DNA of 64,000 nucleotides, from contig NZ_JAAZWE010000008.1 in NCBI RefSeq assembly GCF_013185185.1, positions 60,705 to 124,704 of the forward strand. Reading direction: 5' to 3'. Both the position numbers and the translations under genes were made by a program. This stretch comes from Saccharibacillus endophyticus. Its GTDB lineage: Bacteria; Bacillota; Bacilli; Paenibacillales; Paenibacillaceae. Shown in pieces: positions 58,716-64,000 of the stretch; position 1 is the first letter of the stretch, and each line of letters opens with the position of its first letter. Below the pieces are notes generated by a model that did no database searches, was not told the origin of the DNA, and was given only the letters and a program-made list of their open reading frames with translations.

Positions 58716-59964
58716 AATCCGAATCGGCCGCTGGACGGCGGCGATCGTGCTCGTCTCCGTCGGGCTGCTGCTGCTTAGCGACGAGCTGCGCGGACGCGAC
58801 GATATGCTGGAGCTGCTTCGCTGGTGGCCTGCGATCTTTGTCGTATGGGGAATCGAGTATGTCGCAATGCTGCTGGTATTCCGTCGCCGGGGCGGGGGTC
58901 GACGCTTCCGCATCGATTTTGCCGGCATATCGGTAGCTGCCCTGCTTAGCGCCTCCGTCTTTATCGTCACCCAGCAAAATCATTATCTCCATCTGTGGAA
59001 CCGGGTAAGTTTGGATCTGACCACCTCCGGTATCGAATTCAGCGAGGCGGAAGGCAATAAATTCGCCAAGCCTTCGGTCGATCTCGCGGCAACGCTGGAG
59101 ATGACCGGCTTGACCGTCGAAGGCATCAATGGAGATATCATCGTTCGCCGCGGTTTTTCCGACCGAATTCGCGTGCGGAGTACAGTCTGGGTCGATCAGG
59201 CGGAACCCGAAGAAGCGAAGGCCATTGCCGAAAAAACCGGCGTGAAGATCAAGGAAGGCGAGACGCTGGCGATCACGACCGATTCGCAGTCTTACGGGAC
59301 GTCGGGACGCCGCCAACCGCGGATCGATCTGGAAATTTTGCTCCCGCCCGAACGAAGCTTTGATATGGACATCCGCACCAATGGAGGTTCCGTTACCTTA
59401 AACGGCGTTCAGGCCCTTCGCTCCATCGCTGTTCAAACGGGCGGAGGCAATCTGGATTTCACCAATGTGAACGGCAATGTTTCGGCATCGACGTCAAAAG
59501 GCAGCGTCAAACTCTCGACCGTCACCGGCAATGTAAAAGCCGAGACGCAGCAGGGCGATATCGAGAGCGCGAATATTTCCGGTTCAGTCAACTTGACCAC
59601 CATTCTGGGCAGCATCACGACGAACGGAACCATTGGCGACATTGCCGCGGATACGCGCAACGGCAGCATCGAAATCAATGGCGTCAACTTTGGGCTATCC
59701 GCGCAGAGCCTCAATGGCAACATCGTTATCAACTCTCGTGTCGTGCGCGGGAATTGGTCGGTGTATAGCGCAGTAGGACGAATCGATCTGACTCTGCCTG
59801 ACCATGGGAACTATCGGATGGACGGTTCGAACGGCTACGGAGACATTCGCAGCGAACTGCCGTTTGCGATTGAAGATCGGACGCTTAGCGGGACTTACGG
59901 AGACGGAGATTTCACGGTAAAAGTGGACGGCAACGGAGACCTGAATATTTTTCGCAGCGATTGA
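58705..59964 (+). CDS. LiaF/DUF4097-type membrane-anchored protein
   Basis: 419 residues. Three membrane segments in the first 95 residues (helix pairs with LLRWWPAIFVVWGIEY, typical of LiaI/LiaF-like N-termini), then a large DUF4097 beta-solenoid from about 110 to 415 with repeating NVNGNVSAST, TVTGNVKAET, NISGSVNLTT, TIGDIAADT and LNGNIVIN turns. GGAGG is 6-10 bp upstream inside the preceding gene, which it overlaps by 11 bp. Envelope stress sensing is suggested by LiaF homologues; here no LiaRS pair is near. Confidence 0.83.
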   Translation: MNPKIRIGRWTAAIVLVSVGLLLLSDELRGRDDMLELLRWWPAIFVVWGIEYVAMLLVFRRRGGGRRFRIDFAGISVAALLSASVFIVTQQNHYLHLWNRVSLDLTTSGIEFSEAEGNKFAKPSVDLAATLEMTGLTVEGINGDIIVRRGFSDRIRVRSTVWVDQAEPEEAKAIAEKTGVKIKEGETLAITTDSQSYGTSGRRQPRIDLEILLPPERSFDMDIRTNGGSVTLNGVQALRSIAVQTGGGNLDFTNVNGNVSASTSKGSVKLSTVTGNVKAETQQGDIESANISGSVNLTTILGSITTNGTIGDIAADTRNGSIEINGVNFGLSAQSLNGNIVINSRVVRGNWSVYSAVGRIDLTLPDHGNYRMDGSNGYGDIRSELPFAIEDRTLSGTYGDGDFTVKVDGNGDLNIFRSD

Positions 59965-59988
59965 ATGGCGAGCTGATCGATTGACACG

Positions 59989-60018
59989 TTGACAAAAAAT
60001 ATTCACAAACCTTACAAT
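59989..60018 (+). promoter_or_regulatory. perR promoter
   Basis: TTGACA (59989-59994), 18-bp spacer, TACAAT (60013-60018), 41 bp before the perR ATG. A partial TTACAAT...TAAT dyad overlaps the -10 and might be a weak PerR site. Confidence 0.65.
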
Positions 60019-60058
60019 GGAGAGTAATCTAAGGAATTACGGCGAGGAGGAGAACGGG

Positions 60059-60484
60059 ATGACGACACGGGTACAGCATGCTTTGGAACAGTTGAAAATC
60101 AACGGTGTGCGCATCACTCCCCAACGACATGCCATTTTGACTTATCTAATGGAAAATATGGGGCATCCGACAGCGGATGAAATTTATCGCGCGTTGTGTC
60201 CGCAGTTTCCAAGCATGAGCGTCGCTACCGTTTATAACAATCTCAAGATGCTCATCGAAGCCGGAATGATTCACGAACTTACGTATGGAGACAATTCCAG
60301 CCGATTCGACGCGAACGTCAGCGAGCATTATCATATTATTTGCGAGAAATGCGGCAAGATCGAAGATTTCCATCATCCTTACTTGGCGGAAGTCGAACAT
60401 GCTGCGGCGAAATCAACAGGATTTACAGTCAAAGGACATCGTTTGGAAGTGTACGGAGTGTGCAAAGGTTGCAGCGAACATTGA
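60059..60484 (+). CDS. perR: Peroxide-responsive repressor PerR
   Basis: 141-residue Fur-family protein, ATG 60059 with GAGGAGGA 9 bp upstream. The regulatory metal ligands His36, Asp84, His90, His92 and Asp103 match B. subtilis PerR His37, Asp85, His91, His93 and Asp104; the Asp rather than Glu at 103 separates PerR from Fur. The structural Zn cysteines are Cys95, Cys98, Cys135 and Cys138. Oxidation of the His ligands by peroxide releases DNA. A terminator follows 17 bp after the stop. Confidence 0.95.
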   Translation: MTTRVQHALEQLKINGVRITPQRHAILTYLMENMGHPTADEIYRALCPQFPSMSVATVYNNLKMLIEAGMIHELTYGDNSSRFDANVSEHYHIICEKCGKIEDFHHPYLAEVEHAAAKSTGFTVKGHRLEVYGVCKGCSEH

Positions 60485-60501
60485 CGTTTGCTTACAATAG
60501 G

Positions 60502-60537
60502 GCGTGTGGAGCCGAGAAGGCTCCCGCGCTTTTTTTT
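60502..60537 (+). terminator. Terminator of perR
   Basis: GCGTGTGGAGCC pairs with GGCTCCCGCGC around GAGAA, then eight Ts. It ends only 20 bp before the next ATG. Confidence 0.85.
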
Positions 60538-60556
60538 ATGGCGTATTCTTGCGATT

Positions 60557-62308
60557 ATGCAGAAGGGTTGCGGTTGTGAAGTGATAGGAAGCAGACAAAA
60601 GCGCACGCGTATTCGTAAAAAGAAACGTCCGGGCAGAATTATTCTGATCGGTATTGTCATTGTGGGTGCAGGTTGGGGAGCATGGCAGTTCCTGCCGAGT
60701 TTCTCGCATGAAGAGCCGGAATGGATCGGGCAGAAAAAGCCTGTTTTTATAGAAGGACAATGGAGCGGTTATACGGCGCGCGGGAGCGGGGATACGCTAA
60801 AGCTTCCTTTGCCTTTGGTGCGCGAACAAATCAATGCCTACGCTTACGGTGATCCGGACGGAGAAACCGCAATTTTGACCACGCCGAGCGAACTTCTCGT
60901 TATGACTCAAGGGGATGAACAAGCCGAACTCAATGGGGAAGCTTACGCGCTCAACTCTTCTATGGAGGAGGCGGACGGTGTTCTGTACATACCGGTAGAG
61001 CCTCTTGAGCAACTGTACGGCATCCGAATTGCGGAGGAAAGTGCGGACGGGAGCGTCATTGTGCTTAAAGCCGGCAATGAATTCCGTACGGGAGCAGCAG
61101 CAGACGGCGGACTATTCAGCTCGCCGAAGCTTCGAAGCGATCGTACGATTAAATCCCCGGCGGTCGCCGATTTAGAAGACGGCATGCCGCTTCGCATCTG
61201 GAGCGAGCAAGATGGTTGGCTGTACGCACAGACCGACGAGGGCCGCTCCGGCTATATCCCGGCAAGCGAAGTGAAGATCGGCGGCGAGGAAAAAGTACCG
61301 GTGATCGAAGTCGCCGAGACTGCCGCAGCCAAAGAATGGGCCGACAAAAAGATCAACCTTGCTTGGGAAGCCGTCTACGAGCGCAAACCGAGTCCGGACG
61401 TGATCGAAGAAATGCAAGGCATCAACGTCGTCAGTCCGACCTGGTTCGAGCTGAAGGACGGCGCAGGCAATGTGAAAAGCAAAGCCGACTCCGCTTATGT
61501 GGGACGCGCCCATAATCGGGATAAGCAGGTATGGGGACTGTTCAGCAACAGCTTCGAGGCGGATTGGACGCGGGATATGTTAAGCGACTACGGCACGCGT
61601 GCCGCAGCGATTCGCCAAGTGCTGGATTACGCCGCCGAATATAAGCTGGACGGAATCAATCTCGACTTTGAAAATGTATACACGGAAGATAAAGAGCCGT
61701 TCGTCGAATTCGTGCGCGAATTTACCGTACAGGCGCATCAGGCCGGCCTGACCGTTTCTGTGGACGTTACGCCGAAGTCGAACAGCGAGATGTGGTCGGC
61801 TTTCCTGGATCGACGAGCACTGGGAGAGACCGTGGACTTCATGATGGTGATGGCTTATGACGAGCATTGGGCAAGCAGTCCGAATGCGGGTTCCGTTGCA
61901 TCTTTGCCCTGGGTCGAGACATCGGTCACCCGGATCTTGGAAGAAGACGACGTTCCTGCTTCCAAGCTAGTGCTTGGCATTCCGCTGTATACACGCGTAT
62001 GGACGGAGAGCGAAGAGAATGGCGAGACCAAAGTCTCTTCTTCTGCGATCGGAATGGAAAGTTCTCAACGACTCCTCACTGAGAATGGCGCCAAACAGCA
62101 GCTCCTTGAAGACATCGGACAAAATTACGCGGAGTATGAAGATAAAGAGGACGGTACCAAAAAACGCGTTTGGCTGGAAGACGGGAGTTCATTGACGCGA
62201 AGGATTGAATTAGCGAAAAAGCACGAGCTTGCCGGTGTGGCCAGTTGGACCCGCAGTTTTGCTTCGGCCGAAGCTTGGGAAGTGCTGCGCACAATTAATG
62301 AAAAGTAG
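60557..62308 (+). CDS. Membrane-anchored SH3b / GH18 glycoside hydrolase
   Basis: 583 residues if started at ATG 60557; no clear site precedes it. GTG 60581, with AGAAGGG 13 bp upstream, is the alternative. A Lys/Arg-rich start and one membrane helix (about 27-45) put the rest outside. Residues about 80-185 resemble a copper-amine-oxidase-N-like/Lys-type module; an SH3b domain follows (about 190-250). GH18 begins near 270, with catalytic DGINLDFEN (Glu372) and SPNAGSVASLPW. It is like the SleL/YdhD family of spore or wall hydrolases that cut N-acetylglucosaminyl bonds. A role in sporulation or germination is inferred. Confidence 0.82.
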   Translation: MQKGCGCEVIGSRQKRTRIRKKKRPGRIILIGIVIVGAGWGAWQFLPSFSHEEPEWIGQKKPVFIEGQWSGYTARGSGDTLKLPLPLVREQINAYAYGDPDGETAILTTPSELLVMTQGDEQAELNGEAYALNSSMEEADGVLYIPVEPLEQLYGIRIAEESADGSVIVLKAGNEFRTGAAADGGLFSSPKLRSDRTIKSPAVADLEDGMPLRIWSEQDGWLYAQTDEGRSGYIPASEVKIGGEEKVPVIEVAETAAAKEWADKKINLAWEAVYERKPSPDVIEEMQGINVVSPTWFELKDGAGNVKSKADSAYVGRAHNRDKQVWGLFSNSFEADWTRDMLSDYGTRAAAIRQVLDYAAEYKLDGINLDFENVYTEDKEPFVEFVREFTVQAHQAGLTVSVDVTPKSNSEMWSAFLDRRALGETVDFMMVMAYDEHWASSPNAGSVASLPWVETSVTRILEEDDVPASKLVLGIPLYTRVWTESEENGETKVSSSAIGMESSQRLLTENGAKQQLLEDIGQNYAEYEDKEDGTKKRVWLEDGSSLTRRIELAKKHELAGVASWTRSFASAEAWEVLRTINEK

Positions 62309-62321
62309 GAAAAGATGATCA

Positions 62322-62521
62322 TAGGGCGTGTTTTCAAACCTCGACGGAGTAGGTTTTGCTGAATTTTCGTTCTCCGCAAGAAACTTTTCCGAAGGCGTGC
62401 CGGGGCGCGTCAAAGGAAAGCGACGCGATCATTGGTGGATGACTACGCGCTTCCAGTAGAATCCGCGGAGGGCTAAAAGGCAGTAAAAGATACACGTCAG
62501 CAGGTTTGAAGACACGCTCTA
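62322..62521. repeat. Palindromic element, family B copy 2
   Basis: 200 bp bounded by AGGGCGTGTTTTCAAACCT and AGGTTTGAAGACACGCTCT. It matches the reverse complement of 27510-27672, with about 35 extra bases in the middle. Most of the gap 62309-62673 is this element; the remainder carries the leader of the next gene. Confidence 0.82.
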
Positions 62522-62673
62522 AGTATTCCGTGCCTTTTTTTGTGGGCTTTCTTAATGAAGGAGGAATGAACCGTCCGGCGTAGAATAAAGTGTAACGGCC
62601 ATAATCGGTACACATTGCCTTTTTTCTATACAACCGGACGTCCAGGAGGCCCAAATGCAAGGGGGAGTCGAAC

Positions 62674-63543
62674 TTGAGCCCATTTACTTTTAACGATTGG
62701 ACAAAAAAAGATCCTCTTCCTCTGGGAGCTGTCGCTTGTTACCGGCCTGGAGGGAAGTTTCACGGCGCGCTTCTTCAGGACTTTGACGTGCTGGTGTTTC
62801 TGATTTTCGATTCTCCCCATGAAGACGTACAGACGCATCATCGCGTGGAGAACGGCGTTCATTATCACTTTCTGAGCCTGCAAGCCGAGGAATTAAAGAA
62901 ATGGATCGTAACCGGCGAGAATCGTTCGTTGGTTCATTATTTTTTACAGGGAGAAGTGGTAGAAGACGTGAACGGGCAAATTTTGCACTTGAGACAGCAA
63001 GTCGAACATTTTGAACAGCCGCTTCAGGAACAACGTTTGTTTTTCGAGTTCTCGCGTTTTCTTCGCAATTACGTAGAAGCCAAGCGCCATTTGACGGAAG
63101 GACACGAGATGGACGCTTATTACAGTACGCTCAAAGCACTGCATCATTGGGCTTGCATTGAATTGGTGCAAAAATCCGTGTATCCGGAAAAGACCATCTG
63201 GAATCAGGTTCGAGCCTATAGCGCCCAAGTATACAAACTGTATGAACAACTTGCGTTCAGTCAAGAAACTTTGCAAGAAAGGGTTGAATTGGTGCTGCTG
63301 GCCTGCGAATTCTCCGTCATGTCCAAAATGGCCGTCTGCTCGGAACTGCTGATTCGCGTTCTTCGCAGTCGCAGAATTCCTTGGACCATCGAAGAATTGG
63401 TTCGTCACCCCGATCTGCAATACGTGAAAAAAGAACTGCCGATGGTGGTGCGCAAACTGGTTTATCGTTCTTTGATCAAGCAGTGGCCGCGTGAAGGGAA
63501 GAGCGGTCCGCACAGCGAAGAAATCCGTTATAGCGTGAATTGA
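62674..63543 (+). CDS. Nucleotidyltransferase-like protein (YgxA-like)
   Basis: 289 residues, TTG start at 62674 with AAGGGGGAG 7 bp upstream. FDVLVFLIFDSPHEDVQTH resembles a nucleotidyltransferase-like centre with an Asp-x-Asp-type loop. The C-terminal region (WTIEELVRHPDLQYVKKELP) looks like a winged helix. B. subtilis ygxA has the same place: after perR and directly upstream of an rRNA operon. No function has been shown. Conserved synteny is the best support for the name. Confidence 0.75.
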   Translation: MSPFTFNDWTKKDPLPLGAVACYRPGGKFHGALLQDFDVLVFLIFDSPHEDVQTHHRVENGVHYHFLSLQAEELKKWIVTGENRSLVHYFLQGEVVEDVNGQILHLRQQVEHFEQPLQEQRLFFEFSRFLRNYVEAKRHLTEGHEMDAYYSTLKALHHWACIELVQKSVYPEKTIWNQVRAYSAQVYKLYEQLAFSQETLQERVELVLLACEFSVMSKMAVCSELLIRVLRSRRIPWTIEELVRHPDLQYVKKELPMVVRKLVYRSLIKQWPREGKSGPHSEEIRYSVN

Positions 63544-63597
63544 CGCGGGTTTAGCTAGTATATGAAAAATGAAAACGGATGAAATTTCGAAAAAGGG

Positions 63598-63745
63598 TTG
63601 ACGTTAAGTTCGAGTATGTGATAAATTAAATCTCGCCCTTCAAAGGCGCTCAGTGCTAAGTTGCTGAGAGGAAGTCATCACAAACAAGCTTCGAAAAAAC
63701 TTTTCAAAAAAGTGCTTGACGAACTGCTTGAAACTGTGATAGGAT
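63598..63745 (+). promoter_or_regulatory. Tandem rRNA operon promoters P1 and P2
   Basis: P1: TTGACG (63598-63603), about 18 bp, TAAATT (63622-63627). P2: TTGACG (63716-63721), 18 bp, TAGGAT (63740-63745). Paired promoters separated by about 120 bp and preceded by A/T-rich stretches are usual for Bacillota rrn operons. Confidence 0.7.
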
Positions 63746-64000
63746 ATAAAAGTCGCCGCTGAGACATACGGCGCCGAACAAAAGAAACAAGTCAACACAG
63801 TTTGCTCCTTGAAAACTGAACAGTAAGTGAGTCGCGATGATGAAGATCATCGTGAGAATAAATAGATTCTTGAGCAATCGAGAATCGCCAACGTTTTAAA
63901 CGAGCACATGGTGCTTTCTTTTGAAGCGAGACAAACAATCGCTTGGTTCAATCGCCTTTGCCCTTAGGGGTGCGGCATTGAAGTCGCGGTTGCGAATGCT
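63746..64000 (+). other. rRNA operon leader (pre-16S 5' region), incomplete
   Basis: Contains TTGCTCCTTGAAAACTGAACA (63802-63822), the box commonly found in Bacillota rRNA leaders and spacers, then hairpins such as GATGATGAAGATCATC. No protein frame. The mature 16S start (AGAGTTTGATC) is not reached within the window. Confidence 0.75.

Noticed and set aside
63746..64000. Start of the mature 16S rRNA
   Set aside because: The conserved 5' sequence of 16S is not in the window; only leader features are visible.

Overview
The window is chromosomal DNA from a spore-forming member of the Bacillota, most likely Paenibacillaceae. The G+C content looks mid-range, the ribosome binding sites are strong AAGGAGG types, and GTG/TTG starts are common. 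Supporting genes are an aa3-600 menaquinol oxidase, GatCAB, a PerR with all five metal ligands, a YyaC-type spore protease homologue, and a PerR / YgxA-like / rRNA-leader order as in Bacillus. Saccharibacillus or a close relative is a guess. No prophage, transposase, CRISPR array or tRNA gene was seen.

Layout. 1-3.1 kb: end of qoxA, then qoxBCD. 3.4-7.1 kb: a xylan side-chain locus (GH43 glycosidase divergent from an ArsR-type regulator and a CE2-like esterase). 7.3-9.7 kb: GtrA and a membrane glycosyltransferase. 10.0-14.4 kb: a uronate (pectin) locus with kduI, a DeoR-type regulator, kduD, a TIM-barrel protein and an SDR. 14.9-17.7 kb: O-acetylhomoserine sulfhydrylase, thioredoxin reductase, glutaredoxin-like protein. 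17.8-22.8 kb: xylR divergent from xylA and xylB. 23-31 kb: secreted transglutaminase-like protein, lysine permease behind a lysine riboswitch, CvfC-like HEAT protein, MBL-fold hydrolase, ABC-F ATPase.

31-46 kb is a general-stress region. YtxG-, YflT-, DUF1328-, YtxH- and GlsB-type proteins surround a module made of a receiver-PP2C phosphatase, a 1230-residue hybrid kinase with three receivers, a CheR-type methyltransferase, a receiver-kinase-receiver protein, RsbV, RsbW and SigB. It resembles the RsbK/RsbM/RsbY control of SigB known from the Bacillus cereus group, with an extra hybrid kinase and no rsbX. Two sites matching the SigB promoter consensus lie upstream of the YtxG- and YflT-like genes.

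46-59 kb holds housekeeping and uncharacterised genes (YyaC-like, hydrolases, methyltransferase, DedA, gatCAB, MgtC, membrane proteins). 60-64 kb holds perR, a GH18 protein, the YgxA-like gene, then tandem promoters and the leader of an rRNA operon whose 16S gene lies beyond the window.

A second theme is at least nine palindromic, non-coding intergenic elements of about 70-250 bp. Three share one core (3.1, 14.5, 53.1 kb) and two others share another (27.5, 62.3 kb). Several end in AGGGCGTGT-type inverted repeats, which suggests a MITE-like family moved by a transposase not encoded here.
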